From Strongylocentrotus purpuratus (lineage: Eukaryota > Echinodermata > Echinoidea > Camarodonta > Strongylocentrotidae): a DNA stretch of 64,000 nt. Of this stretch, positions 33,993-48,840 are shown in pieces. A program made the position numbers and the translations under genes. Positions within the stretch are counted from its first letter, which is position 1. Each line of letters opens with the position of its first letter. The notes beneath the pieces are model-generated. The model did not search any database, was not told the DNA's origin, and saw only the letters and a list, made by a program, of their open reading frames with translations. Where the stretch lies: contig NW_022145610.1 in NCBI RefSeq assembly GCF_000002235.5, forward strand, positions 31,924,306-31,988,305, read 5' to 3'.

Positions 33993-36947
33993 CAAAGCCA
34001 TGTCCATTTAAAAACTGCATTCAAGAGCCTCTTATTGCTAGGTTTACAACGTTGTTTTACATTTGCAATTATAATTTCCTAGTTTTATTCACTCTCTACA
34101 GTCCCGTACTATCCCTTTTTCAGTCTGTAAACAACTTTGCAACACGAAAACAATGATGAACAGGGTTTTACTTCTCGTATAAATTTATTAGAAGTGCCCT
34201 ATGTCATTTTGCACGAAGTGATACAAAGGGCCTTTCAAATTTAAGTCTATTGAAAGCATTCCCCCACCTAGCCTGTATGACCGAGCAGAATCATTTAGTG
34301 CTCAACAATAAAAATCCACAGTCTTGGCTAAAGAGGTCCATTATTTGTTTGTTTATTTAGTTATTTTATTTAATTGACATTGTACAGTACTATTAAATAT
34401 CAGGTATATTGGATGCTCTGTTTTAAATACAGTCAAGATTGCCGAGCAATGAATTACATCCTGCTTCTTGTCCTCAAACCATATCTTTCTGGTTTTTAAA
34501 ACGGTATCATTTGAATTTCCATTTCCAAGCATTATTTTGAACTGTCCCGAAATTGTTTTCCTTTCTTGAAATCAGACTACAGCCCCAGTCTAAAGTGCTT
34601 GTCCTCCCAGACAAGGACAAAGAGCCTCTTCGGTAGGTTTAGGGACAATGCATCAAAATAACGCGGTCATTGTTGCAATGTCAGGAATGCTATTATTACC
34701 TCCTCTTTGGTAATCCTCGCATTTGACCAAACAAAAGTCACTCAATGAAGGGAGGGTCAGGTTTGTTTTCAATTCACTAATATTATTGATGCCATGTCAG
34801 AAAGAGCTGAGTAGTTTGTTACGTAACTATTCAAAAATTGCAGGTGCAAGCTATTGAAAACAGAATCGAATAGCCAAGCTTCCCTATTCATTGGTGCCCT
34901 GTTATAGAATTCGTAGCATATACTGAATTGAATAGACCCGTGTTCTATTCATTATACTATGTGAGGGCAGTGGCCTCTTGTCATATCACTTTAAGTTTAA
35001 GTCAGCAGTTTGCAAATTAAATGAAATAAACATAAAACCTCACTATTATATCAGTAATATCAGTAACTGAAAGAAAAAAAATACGGGCAATCTTGACAAC
35101 ATCGGACTACAAAAATGATGATAATAATGCATCCCGAAAGCGTCAAATCAGTAAATCGGCACATTTTGTAAAGTCATTAGCATGCAGAAAGTGTTAACAA
35201 CAAAAAGCGAACCAGTTATCACGGTGAGGCAAAATGGTCTTGTGGATAAAAGTGATCACTTCACAATGCAATGTACTCGGTTCGAGTCTCAGTTTCTCCT
35301 TTATATAAACCCATGTTATTTTTTTTTCTTCACTCCATAATATTGACTTGTCATCTCTTTTTTAAAGGGGACACCCCCCCCCTCAACAAAGAAAAAATAG
35401 CATGTAATACTCTTTCTTTAACAAGCGACTCTCTGAATTAGTCAGAAAACATCTTTTGCTACATCTACAACAATTAGTGTAAGTATGAAGAATACATGAA
35501 GATTAGCAATGTGACACTTTAGTCTAGTGGGTAGGCAATCGTCTGATAACTGGAAGGTATCGGGTTCGACCCCCAGCTGTTGCGTTTTTTTCTTTTGCTA
35601 CATCTACAACAATAAGTATAAGTATGAAAAAAAAACATGGAGATTAGCAATGTGACACTTTAGTCTAGTGGGTAGGCAATCGCCTGGTAACTGGAAGGTA
35701 TCGGGTTCGACCCCCAGCTGTTGCGTTTTTTTCTTTTGCTACATCTACAACAATAAGTATAAGTATGAAAAAAAAAACATGGAGATTAGCAATGTGACAC
35801 TTTAGTCTAGTGGGTAGGCAATCGCCTGGTAACTGGAAGGTATCGGGTTCGACACCCAGCTGTTGCTTTTTTTTTAATCTTTGAAAAAGAAAAACTGATG
35901 TCAAACCCATTTTGATCTCACTCAAAGTCCATATTTATTGCTATTCTCTTAATTGATCTATACAATGAGCTTGCAATTAACTTGTAAGCAAGGTAAAGTA
36001 TTATATTTACGAAGTACAAGAAGGACAGGAATCCTGTTTTATCTATTTATCAAACATTATTACATTCAATACTTTTTCAGTCCCAATGAGAGAGAGAGAG
36101 AGAGAGAAGAGAAAGAGAGCCAGAAAGAGACAAGTGAAGAGAACCCAATACACCTCATCAGTGTAATAAAGTCTGATGATCTTAATCTACATACTTACTT
36201 CAAATATTTTGCCGGGCAGATATTATTATTTATAAAAACAAACCAATTTTGGAGTTTTATAATAAATATTATTGTTGTTGTTGTTGTTGATGTAAAACAA
36301 TGAGAAAATAGGGACCTTTTGCGGGGGGGGGGGGGAGCAATGTAGAAAAAAACTACAGGGGAGCCTTGGGATTTTTATTTGGGGGGGGGGGTGGGTATCG
36401 GCGCGGATTCAGGATTTCTTAGGGGGGCCCAAACTTGAAATCAATTTGAAATTTAATGTGCTGAAATAAAAAAAAATCGTGCCGGCCGATATTTCACTCA
36501 GTGGTAGAGGGGGAAGGGGGAGGGGGGGGGGGGGGGGGGTAGAGAGCACTATTTTTTTGTTTGGCCCTCGAAAATTTGAAAAATCACCCCCCCCCCCCCA
36601 CATTAATCGCCAGGGGGGTCCCATCGACAGCTAGCTGGCAATCGACAGCTAGCTGGCAATCGACAGCTAGCTGGCAATCGACAGCTAGCTGGCAATCGAC
36701 AGCTAGCTGGCAATCGACAGCTAGCTGGCAATCGACAGCTAGCTGGCAATCGACAGCTAGCTGGCAATCGACAGCTAGCTGGCAATCGACAGCTAGCTGG
36801 CAATCGACAGCTAGCTGGCAATCGACAGCTAGCTGGCAATCGACAGCTAGCTGGCAATCGACAGCTAGCTGGCAATCGACAGCTAGCTGGCAATCGACAG
36901 CTAGCTGGCAATCGACAGCGTAGCCTGGCGGCGGTAGCGGGTAGCCC
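33993..36947. repeat. Macrosatellite unit 8
   Basis: 2955 bp. tRNA-like triplet 35511-35866; minisatellite 36625-36912 (16 units), entered through GTCCCATCGACAG as in unit 5. Confidence 0.95.
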
Positions 36948-39885
36948 CAAAGCCATGTCCATTTAAAAACTGCATTCAAGAGCCTCTTATTGCTAGGTTT
37001 ACAACGTTGTTTTACATTTGCAATTATAATTTCCTAGTTTTATTCACTCTCTACAGTCCCGTACTATCCCTTTTTCAGTCTGTAAACAACTTTGCAACAC
37101 GAAAACAATGATGAACAGGGTTTTACTTCTCGTATAAATTTATTAGAAGTGCCCTATGTCATTTTGCACGAAGTGATACAAAGGGCCTTTCAAATTTAAG
37201 TCTATTGAAAGCATTCCCCCACCTAGCCTGTATGACCGAGCAGAATCATTTAGTGCTCAACAATAAAAATCCACAGTCTTGGCTAAAGAGGTCCATTATT
37301 TGTTTGTTTATTTAGTTATTTTATTTAATTGACATTGTACAGTACTATTAAATATCAGGTATATTGGATGCTCTGTTTTAAATACAGTCAAGATTGCCGA
37401 GCAATGAATTACATCCTGCTTCTTGTCCTCAAACCATATCTTTCTGGTTTTTAAAACGGTATCATTTGAATTTCCATTTCCAAGCATTATTTTGAACTGT
37501 CCCGAAATTGTTTTCCTTTCTTGAAATCAGACTACAGCCCCAGTCTAAAGTGCTTGTCCTCCCAGACAAGGACAAAGAGCCTCTTCGGTAGGTTTAGGGA
37601 CAATGCATCAAAATAACGCGGTCATTGTTGCAATGTCAGGAATGCTATTATTACCTCCTCTTTGGTAATCCTCGCATTTGACCAAACAAAAGTCACTCAA
37701 TGAAGGGAGGGTCAGGTTTGTTTTCAATTCACTAATATTATTGATGCCATGTCAGAAAGAGCTGAGTAGTTTGTTACGTAACTATTCAAAAATTGCAGGT
37801 GCAAGCTATTGAAAACAGAATCGAATAGCCAAGCTTCCCTATTCATTGGTGCCCTGTTATAGAATTCGTAGCATATACTGAATTGAATAGACCCGTGTTC
37901 TATTCATTATACTATGTGAGGGCAGTGGCCTCTTGTCATATCACTTTAAGTTTAAGTCAGCAGTTTGCAAATTAAATGAAATAAACATAAAACCTCACTA
38001 TTATATCAGTAATATCAGTAACTGAAAGAAAAAAAATACGGGCAATCTTGACAACATCGGACTACAAAAATGATGATAATAATGCATCCCGAAAGCGTCA
38101 AATCAGTAAATCGGCACATTTTGTAAAGTCATTAGCATGCAGAAAGTGTTAACAACAAAAAGCGAACCAGTTATCACGGTGAGGCAAAATGGTCTTGTGG
38201 ATAAAAGTGATCACTTCACAATGCAATGTACTCGGTTCGAGTCTCAGTTTCTCCTTTATATAAACCCATGTTATTTTTTTTTCTTCACTCCATAATATTG
38301 ACTTGTCATCTCTTTTTTAAAGGGGACACCCCCCCCCCTCAACAAAGAAAAAATAGCATGTAATACTCTTTCTTTAACAAGCGACTCTCTGAATTAGTCA
38401 GAAAACATCTTTTGCTACATCTACAACAATTAGTGTAAGTATGAAGAATACATGAAGATTAGCAATGTGACACTTTAGTCTAGTGGGTAGGCAATCGTCT
38501 GATAACTGGAAGGTATCGGGTTCGACCCCCAGCTGTTGCGTTTTTTTCTTTTGCTACATCTACAACAATAAGTATAAGTATGAAAAAAAAACATGGAGAT
38601 TAGCAATGTGACACTTTAGTCTAGTGGGTAGGCAATCGCCTGGTAACTGGAAGGTATCGGGTTCGACCCCCAGCTGTTGCGTTTTTTTCTTTTGCTACAT
38701 CTACAACAATAAGTATAAGTATGAAAAAAAAACATGGAGATTAGCAATGTGACACTTTAGTCTAGTGGGTAGGCAATCGCCTGGTAACTGGAAGGTATCG
38801 GGTTCGACACCCAGCTGTTGCTTTTTTTTTAATCTTTGAAAAAGAAAAACTGATGTCAAACCCATTTTGATCTCACTCAAAGTCCATATTTATTGCTATT
38901 CTCTTAATTGATCTATACAATGAGCTTGCAATTAACTTGTAAGCAAGGTAAAGTATTATATTTACGAAGTACAAGAAGGACAGGAATCCTGTTTTATCTA
39001 TTTATCAAACATTATTACATTCAATACTTTTTCAGTCCCAATGAGAGAGAGAGAGAGAGAGAGAAGAGAAAGAGAGCCAGAAAGAGACAAGTGAAGAGAA
39101 CCCAATACACCTCATCAGTGTAATAAAGTCTGATGATCTTAATCTACATACTTACTTCAAATATTTTGCCGGGCAGATATTATTATTTATAAAAACAAAC
39201 CAATTTTGGAGTTTTATAATAAATATTATTGTTGTTGTTGTTGTTGATGTAAAACAATGAGAAAATAGGGACCTTTTGCGGGGGGGGGGGGGAGCAATGT
39301 AGAAAAAAACTACAGGGGAGCCTTGGGATTTTTATTTGGGGGGGGGGGGGTGGGTATCGGCGCGGATTCAGGATTTCTTAGGGGGGCCCAAACTTGAAAT
39401 CAATTTGAAATTTAATGTGCTGAAATAAAAAAAAATCGTGCCGGCCGATATTTCACTCAGTGGTAGAGGGGGAAGGGGGAGGGGGGGGGGGGGGGGTAGA
39501 GAGCACTATTTTTTGTTTGGCCCTCGAAAATTTGAAAAATCACCCCCCCCCCCACATTAATCGCCAGGGGGGTCCCATCTCGACAGCTAGCTGGCAATCG
39601 ACAGCTAGCTGGCAATCGACAGCTAGCTGGCAATCGACAGCTAGCTGGCAATCGACAGCTAGCTGGCAATCGACAGCTAGCTGGCAATCGACAGCTAGCT
39701 GGCAATCGACAGCTAGCTGGCAATCGACAGCTAGCTGGCAATCGACAGCTAGCTGGCAATCGACAGCTAGCTGGCAATCGACAGCTAGCTGGCAATCGAC
39801 AGCTAGCTGGCAATCGACAGCTAGCTGGCAATCGACAGCTAGCTGGCAATCGACAGCGTAGCCTGGCGGCGGTAGCGGGTAGCCC
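36948..39885. repeat. Macrosatellite unit 9
   Basis: 2938 bp. tRNA-like triplet 38467-38821; minisatellite 39581-39850 (15 units). Confidence 0.95.
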
Positions 39886-42800
39886 CAAAGCCATGTCCAT
39901 TTAAAAACTGCATTCAAGAGCCTCTTATTGCTAGGTTTACAACGTTGTTTTACATTTGCAATTATAATTTCCTAGTTTTATTCACTCTCTACAGTCCCGT
40001 ACTATCCCTTTTTCAGTCTGTAAACAACTTTGCAACACGAAAACAATGATGAACAGGGTTTTACTTCTCGTATAAATTTATTAGAAGTGCCCTATGTCAT
40101 TTTGCACGAAGTGATACAAAGGGCCTTTCAAATTTAAGTCTATTGAAAGCATTCCCCCACCTAGCCTGTATGACCGAGCAGAATCATTTAGTGCTCAACA
40201 ATAAAAATCCACAGTCTTGGCTAAAGAGGTCCATTATTTGTTTGTTTATTTAGTTATTTTATTTAATTGACATTGTACAGTACTATTAAATATCAGGTAT
40301 ATTGGATGCTCTGTTTTAAATACAGTCAAGATTGCCGAGCAATGAATTACATCCTGCTTCTTGTCCTCAAACCATATCTTTCTGGTTTTTAAAACGGTAT
40401 CATTTGAATTTCCATTTCCAAGCATTATTTTGAACTGTCCCGAAATTGTTTTCCTTTCTTGAAATCAGACTACAGCCCCAGTCTAAAGTGCTTGTCCTCC
40501 CAGACAAGGACAAAGAGCCTCTTCGGTAGGTTTAGGGACAATGCATCAAAATAACGCGGTCATTGTTGCAATGTCAGGAATGCTATTATTACCTCCTCTT
40601 TGGTAATCCTCGCATTTGACCAAACAAAAGTCACTCAATGAAGGGAGGGTCAGGTTTGTTTTCAATTCACTAATATTATTGATGCCATGTCAGAAAGAGC
40701 TGAGTAGTTTGTTACGTAACTATTCAAAAATTGCAGGTGCAAGCTATTGAAAACAGAATCGAATAGCCAAGCTTCCCTATTCATTGGTGCCCTGTTATAG
40801 AATTCGTAGCATATACTGAATTGAATAGACCCGTGTTCTATTCATTATACTATGTGAGGGCAGTGGCCTCTTGTCATATCACTTTAAGTTTAAGTCAGCA
40901 GTTTGCAAATTAAATGAAATAAACATAAAACCTCACTATTATATCAGTAATATCAGTAACTGAAAGAAAAAAAATACGGGCAATCTTGACAACATCGGAC
41001 TACAAAAATGATGATAATAATGCATCCCGAAAGCGTCAAATCAGTAAATCGGCACATTTTGTAAAGTCATTAGCATGCAGAAAGTGTTAACAACAAAAAG
41101 CGAACCAGTTATCACGGTGAGGCAAAATGGTCTTGTGGATAAAAGTGATCACTTCACAATGCAATGTACTCGGTTCGAGTCTCAGTTTCTCCTTTATATA
41201 AACCCATGTTATTTTTTTTCTTCACTCCATAATATTGACTTGTCATCTCTTTTTTAAAGGGGACACCCCCCCCCCTCAACAAAGAAAAAATAGCATGTAA
41301 TACTCTTTCTTTAACAAGCGACTCTCTGAATTAGTCAGAAAACATCTTTTGCTACATCTACAACAATTAGTGTAAGTATGAAGAATACATGAAGATTAGC
41401 AATGTGACACTTTAGTCTAGTGGGTAGGCAATCGTCTGATAACTGGAAGGTATCGGGTTCGACCCCCAGCTGTTGCGTTTTTTTCTTTTGCTACATCTAC
41501 AACAATAAGTATAAGTATGAAAAAAAAACATGGAGATTAGCAATGTGACACTTTAGTCTAGTGGGTAGGCAATCGCCTGGTAACTGGAAGGTATCGGGTT
41601 CGACCCCCAGCTGTTGCGTTTTTTTCTTTTGCTACATCTACAACAATAAGTATAAGTATGAAAAAAAAAACATGGAGATTAGCAATGTGACACTTTAGTC
41701 TAGTGGGTAGGCAATCGCCTGGTAACTGGAAGGTATCGGGTTCGACACCCAGCTGTTGCTTTTTTTTTAATCTTTGAAAAAGAAAAACTGATGTCAAACC
41801 CATTTTGATCTCACTCAAAGTCCATATTTATTGCTATTCTCTTAATTGATCTATACAATGAGCTTGCAATTAACTTGTAAGCAAGGTAAAGTATTATATT
41901 TACGAAGTACAAGAAGGACAGGAATCCTGTTTTATCTATTTATCAAACATTATTACATTCAATACTTTTTCAGTCCCAATGAGAGAGAGAGAGAGAGAGA
42001 AGAGAAAGAGAGCCAGAAAGAGACAAGTGAAGAGAACCCAATACACCTCATCAGTGTAATAAAGTCTGATGATCTTAATCTACATACTTACTTCAAATAT
42101 TTTGCCGGGCAGATATTATTATTTATAAAAACAAACCAATTTTGGAGTTTTATAATAAATATTATTGTTGTTGTTGTTGTTGATGTAAAACAATGAGAAA
42201 ATAGGGACCTTTTGCGGGGGGGGGGGGGGAGCAATGTAGAAAAAAACTACAGGGGAGCCTTGGGATTTTTATTTGGGGGGGGGGTGGGTATCGGCGCGGA
42301 TTCAGGATTTCTTAGGGGGGCCCAAACTTGAAATCAATTTGAAATTTAATGTGCTGAAATAAAAAAAAATCGTGCCGGCCGATATTTCACTCAGTGGTAG
42401 AGGGGGAAGGGGGAGGGGGGGGGGGGGGGGTAGAGAGCACTATTTTTTGTTTGGCCCTCGAAAATTTGAAAAATCACCCCCCCCCCCCCACATTAATCGC
42501 CAGGGGGGTCCCATCTCGACAGCTAGCTGGCAATCGACAGCTAGCTGGCAATCGACAGCTAGCTGGCAATCGACAGCTAGCTGGCAATCGACAGCTAGCT
42601 GGCAATCGACAGCTAGCTGGCAATCGACAGCTAGCTGGCAATCGACAGCTAGCTGGCAATCGACAGCTAGCTGGCAATCGACAGCTAGCTGGCAATCGAC
42701 AGCTAGCTGGCAATCGACAGCTAGCTGGCAATCGACAGCTAGCTGGCAATCGACAGCTAGCTGGCAATCGACAGCTAGCTGGCAATCGACAGCTAGCTGG

Positions 42801-42893
42801 CAATCGACAGCTAGCTGGCAATCGACAGCTAGCTGGCAATCGACAGCTAGCTGGCAATCGACAGCGTAGCCTGGCGGCGGTAGCGGGTAGCCC
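39886..42893. repeat. Macrosatellite unit 10
   Basis: 3008 bp, the longest unit. tRNA-like triplet 41404-41759; minisatellite 42517-42858 (19 units, the highest count). Confidence 0.95.
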
Positions 42894-45850
42894 CAAAGCC
42901 ATGTCCATTTAAAAACTGCATTCAAGAGCCTCTTATTGCTAGGTTTACAACGTTGTTTTACATTTGCAATTATAATTTCCTAGTTTTATTCACTCTCTAC
43001 AGTCCCGTACTATCCCTTTTTCAGTCTGTAAACAACTTTGCAACACGAAAACAATGATGAACAGGGTTTTACTTCTCGTATAAATTTATTAGAAGTGCCC
43101 TATGTCATTTTGCACGAAGTGATACAAAGGGCCTTTCAAATTTAAGTCTATTGAAAGCATTCCCCCACCTAGCCTGTATGACCGAGCAGAATCATTTAGT
43201 GCTCAACAATAAAAATCCACAGTCTTGGCTAAAGAGGTCCATTATTTGTTTGTTTATTTAGTTATTTTATTTAATTGACATTGTACAGTACTATTAAATA
43301 TCAGGTATATTGGATGCTCTGTTTTAAATACAGTCAAGATTGCCGAGCAATGAATTACATCCTGCTTCTTGTCCTCAAACCATATCTTTCTGGTTTTTAA
43401 AACGGTATCATTTGAATTTCCATTTCCAAGCATTATTTTGAACTGTCCCGAAATTGTTTTCCTTTCTTGAAATCAGACTACAGCCCCAGTCTAAAGTGCT
43501 TGTCCTCCCAGACAAGGACAAAGAGCCTCTTCGGTAGGTTTAGGGACAATGCATCAAAATAACGCGGTCATTGTTGCAATGTCAGGAATGCTATTATTAC
43601 CTCCTCTTTGGTAATCCTCGCATTTGACCAAACAAAAGTCACTCAATGAAGGGAGGGTCAGGTTTGTTTTCAATTCACTAATATTATTGATGCCATGTCA
43701 GAAAGAGCTGAGTAGTTTGTTACGTAACTATTCAAAAATTGCAGGTGCAAGCTATTGAAAACAGAATCGAATAGCCAAGCTTCCCTATTCATTGGTGCCC
43801 TGTTATAGAATTCGTAGCATATACTGAATTGAATAGACCCGTGTTCTATTCATTATACTATGTGAGGGCAGTGGCCTCTTGTCATATCACTTTAAGTTTA
43901 AGTCAGCAGTTTGCAAATTAAATGAAATAAACATAAAACCTCACTATTATATCAGTAATATCAGTAACTGAAAGAAAAAAAATACGGGCAATCTTGACAA
44001 CATCGGACTACAAAAATGATGATAATAATGCATCCCGAAAGCGTCAAATCAGTAAATCGGCACATTTTGTAAAGTCATTAGCATGCAGAAAGTGTTAACA
44101 ACAAAAAGCGAACCAGTTATCACGGTGAGGCAAAATGGTCTTGTGGATAAAAGTGATCACTTCACAATGCAATGTACTCGGTTCGAGTCTCAGTTTCTCC
44201 TTTATATAAACCCATGTTATTTTTTTTCTTCACTCCATAATATTGACTTGTCATCTCTTTTTTAAAGGGGACACCCCCCCCCTCAACAAAGAAAAAATAG
44301 CATGTAATACTCTTTCTTTAACAAGCGACTCTCTGAATTAGTCAGAAAACATCTTTTGCTACATCTACAACAATTAGTGTAAGTATGAAGAATACATGAA
44401 GATTAGCAATGTGACACTTTAGTCTAGTGGGTAGGCAATCGTCTGATAACTGGAAGGTATCGGGTTCGACCCCCAGCTGTTGCGTTTTTTTCTTTTGCTA
44501 CATCTACAACAATAAGTATAAGTATGAAAAAAAAAACATGGAGATTAGCAATGTGACACTTTAGTCTAGTGGGTAGGCAATCGCCTGGTAACTGGAAGGT
44601 ATCGGGTTCGACCCCCAGCTGTTGCGTTTTTTTCTTTTGCTACATCTACAACAATAAGTATAAGTATGAAAAAAAAAACATGGAGATTAGCAATGTGACA
44701 CTTTAGTCTAGTGGGTAGGCAATCGCCTGGTAACTGGAAGGTATCGGGTTCGACACCCAGCTGTTGCTTTTTTTTTAATCTTTGAAAAAGAAAAACTGAT
44801 GTCAAACCCATTTTGATCTCACTCAAAGTCCATATTTATTGCTATTCTCTTAATTGATCTATACAATGAGCTTGCAATTAACTTGTAAGCAAGGTAAAGT
44901 ATTATATTTACGAAGTACAAGAAGGACAGGAATCCTGTTTTATCTATTTATCAAACATTATTACATTCAATACTTTTTCAGTCCCAATGAGAGAGAGAGA
45001 GAGAGAGAAGAGAAAGAGAGCCAGAAAGAGACAAGTGAAGAGAACCCAATACACCTCATCAGTGTAATAAAGTCTGATGATCTTAATCTACATACTTACT
45101 TCAAATATTTTGCCGGGCAGATATTATTATTTATAAAAACAAACCAATTTTGGAGTTTTATAATAAATATTATTGTTGTTGTTGTTGTTGATGTAAAACA
45201 ATGAGAAAATAGGGACCTTTTGCGGGGGGGGGGGGGAGCAATGTAGAAAAAAACTACAGGGGAGCCTTGGGATTTTTATTTGGGGGGGGGGGTGGGTATC
45301 GGCGCGGATTCAGGATTTCTTAGGGGGGCCCAAACTTGAAATCAATTTGAAATTTAATGTGCTGAAATAAAAAAAAATCGTGCCGGCCGATATTTCACTC
45401 AGTGGTAGAGGGGGAAGGGGGAGGGGGGGGGGGGGGGGGGGGTTAGAGAGCACTATTTTTTGTTTGGCCCTCGAAAATTTGAAAAATCACCCCCCCCCCC
45501 ACATTAATCGCCAGGGGGGTCCCATCTCGACAGCTAGCTGGCAATCGACAGCTAGCTGGCAATCGACAGCTAGCTGGCAATCGACAGCTAGCTGGCAATC
45601 GACAGCTAGCTGGCAATCGACAGCTAGCTGGCAATCGACAGCTAGCTGGCAATCGACAGCTAGCTGGCAATCGACAGCTAGCTGGCAATCGACAGCTAGC
45701 TGGCAATCGACAGCTAGCTGGCAATCGACAGCTAGCTGGCAATCGACAGCTAGCTGGCAATCGACAGCTAGCTGGCAATCGACAGCTAGCTGGCAATCGA
45801 CAGCTAGCTGGCAATCGACAGCGTAGCCTGGCGGCGGTAGCGGGTAGCCC
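42894..45850. repeat. Macrosatellite unit 11
   Basis: 2957 bp. tRNA-like triplet 44411-44767; minisatellite 45528-45815 (16 units). Confidence 0.95.
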
Positions 45851-48840
45851 CAAAGCCATGTCCATTTAAAAACTGCATTCAAGAGCCTCTTATTGCTAGG
45901 TTTACAACGTTGTTTTACATTTGCAATTATAATTTCCTAGTTTTATTCACTCTCTACAGTCCCGTACTATCCCTTTTTCAGTCTGTAAACAACTTTGCAA
46001 CACGAAAACAATGATGAACAGGGTTTTACTTCTCGTATAAATTTATTAGAAGTGCCCTATGTCATTTTGCACGAAGTGATACAAAGGGCCTTTCAAATTT
46101 AAGTCTATTGAAAGCATTCCCCCACCTAGCCTGTATGACCGAGCAGAATCATTTAGTGCTCAACAATAAAAATCCACAGTCTTGGCTAAAGAGGTCCATT
46201 ATTTGTTTGTTTATTTAGTTATTTTATTTAATTGACATTGTACAGTACTATTAAATATCAGGTATATTGGATGCTCTGTTTTAAATACAGTCAAGATTGC
46301 CGAGCAATGAATTACATCCTGCTTCTTGTCCTCAAACCATATCTTTCTGGTTTTTAAAACGGTATCATTTGAATTTCCATTTCCAAGCATTATTTTGAAC
46401 TGTCCCGAAATTGTTTTCCTTTCTTGAAATCAGACTACAGCCCCAGTCTAAAGTGCTTGTCCTCCCAGACAAGGACAAAGAGCCTCTTCGGTAGGTTTAG
46501 GGACAATGCATCAAAATAACGCGGTCATTGTTGCAATGTCAGGAATGCTATTATTACCTCCTCTTTGGTAATCCTCGCATTTGACCAAACAAAAGTCACT
46601 CAATGAAGGGAGGGTCAGGTTTGTTTTCAATTCACTAATATTATTGATGCCATGTCAGAAAGAGCTGAGTAGTTTGTTACGTAACTATTCAAAAATTGCA
46701 GGTGCAAGCTATTGAAAACAGAATCGAATAGCCAAGCTTCCCTATTCATTGGTGCCCTGTTATAGAATTCGTAGCATATACTGAATTGAATAGACCCGTG
46801 TTCTATTCATTATACTATGTGAGGGCAGTGGCCTCTTGTCATATCACTTTAAGTTTAAGTCAGCAGTTTGCAAATTAAATGAAATAAACATAAAACCTCA
46901 CTATTATATCAGTAATATCAGTAACTGAAAGAAAAAAAATACGGGCAATCTTGACAACATCGGACTACAAAAATGATGATAATAATGCATCCCGAAAGCG
47001 TCAAATCAGTAAATCGGCACATTTTGTAAAGTCATTAGCATGCAGAAAGTGTTAACAACAAAAAGCGAACCAGTTATCACGGTGAGGCAAAATGGTCTTG
47101 TGGATAAAAGTGATCACTTCACAATGCAATGTACTCGGTTCGAGTCTCAGTTTCTCCTTTATATAAACCCATGTTATTTTTTTTTCTTCACTCCATAATA
47201 TTGACTTGTCATCTCTTTTTTAAAGGGGACACCCCCCCCCCTCAACAAAGAAAAAATAGCATGTAATACTCTTTCTTTAACAAGCGACTCTCTGAATTAG
47301 TCAGAAAACATCTTTTGCTACATCTACAACAATTAGTGTAAGTATGAAGAATACATGAAGATTAGCAATGTGACACTTTAGTCTAGTGGGTAGGCAATCG
47401 TCTGATAACTGGAAGGTATCGGGTTCGACCCCCAGCTGTTGCGTTTTTTTCTTTTGCTACATCTACAACAATAAGTATAAGTATGAAAAAAAAACATGGA
47501 GATTAGCAATGTGACACTTTAGTCTAGTGGGTAGGCAATCGCCTGGTAACTGGAAGGTATCGGGTTCGACCCCCAGCTGTTGCGTTTTTTTCTTTTGCTA
47601 CATCTACAACAATAAGTATAAGTATGAAAAAAAAAACATGGAGATTAGCAATGTGACACTTTAGTCTAGTGGGTAGGCAATCGCCTGGTAACTGGAAGGT
47701 ATCGGGTTCGACACCCAGCTGTTGCTTTTTTTTTAATCTTTGAAAAAGAAAAACTGATGTCAAACCCATTTTGATCTCACTCAAAGTCCATATTTATTGC
47801 TATTCTCTTAATTGATCTATACAATGAGCTTGCAATTAACTTGTAAGCAAGGTAAAGTATTATATTTACGAAGTACAAGAAGGACAGGAATCCTGTTTTA
47901 TCTATTTATCAAACATTATTACATTCAATACTTTTTCAGTCCCAATGAGAGAGAGAGAGAGAGAGAAAGAGAAAGAGAGCCAGAAAGAGACAAGTGAAGA
48001 GAACCCAATACACCTCATCAGTGTAATAAAGTCTGATGATCTTAATCTACATACTTACTTCAAATATTTTGCCGGGCAGATATTATTATTTATAAAAACA
48101 AACCAATTTTGGAGTTTTATAATAAATATTATTGTTGTTGTTGTTGTTGATGTAAAACAATGAGAAAATAGGGACCTTTTGCGGGGGGGGGGGGGAGCAA
48201 TGTAGAAAAAAACTACAGGGGAGCCTTGGGATTTTTATTTGGGGGGGGGGGTGGGTATCGGCGCGGATTCAGGATTTCTTAGGGGGGCCCAAACTTGAAA
48301 TCAATTTGAAATTTAATGTGCTGAAATAAAAAAAAATCGTGCCGGCCGATATTTCACTCAGTGGTAGAGGGGGAAGGGGGAGGGGGGGGGGGGGGGGGGG
48401 GGTAGAGAGCACTATTTTTTGTTTGGCCCTCGAAAATTTGAAAAATCACCCCCCCCCCCCCCACATTAATCGCCAGGGGGGTCCCATCTCGACAGCTAGC
48501 TGGCAATCGACAGCTAGCTGGCAATCGACAGCTAGCTGGCAATCGACAGCTAGCTGGCAATCGACAGCTAGCTGGCAATCGACAGCAATCGACAGCTAGC
48601 TGGCAATCGACAGCTAGCTGGCAATCGACAGCTAGCTGGCAATCGACAGCTAGCTGGCAATCGACAGCTAGCTGGCAATCGACAGCTAGCTGGCAATCGA
48701 CAGCTAGCTGGCAATCGACAGCTAGCTGGCAATCGACAGCTAGCTGGCAATCGACAGCTAGCTGGCAATCGACAGCTAGCTGGCAATCGACAGCTAGCTG
48801 GCAATCGACAGCGTAGCCTGGCGGCGGTAGCGGGTAGCCC
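45851..48840. repeat. Macrosatellite unit 12
   Basis: 2990 bp. tRNA-like triplet 47370-47725; minisatellite 48490-48805, 17 units plus a 10-bp partial unit (CGACAGCAAT) near 48580 that shifts the register, as in unit 5. Confidence 0.95.
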
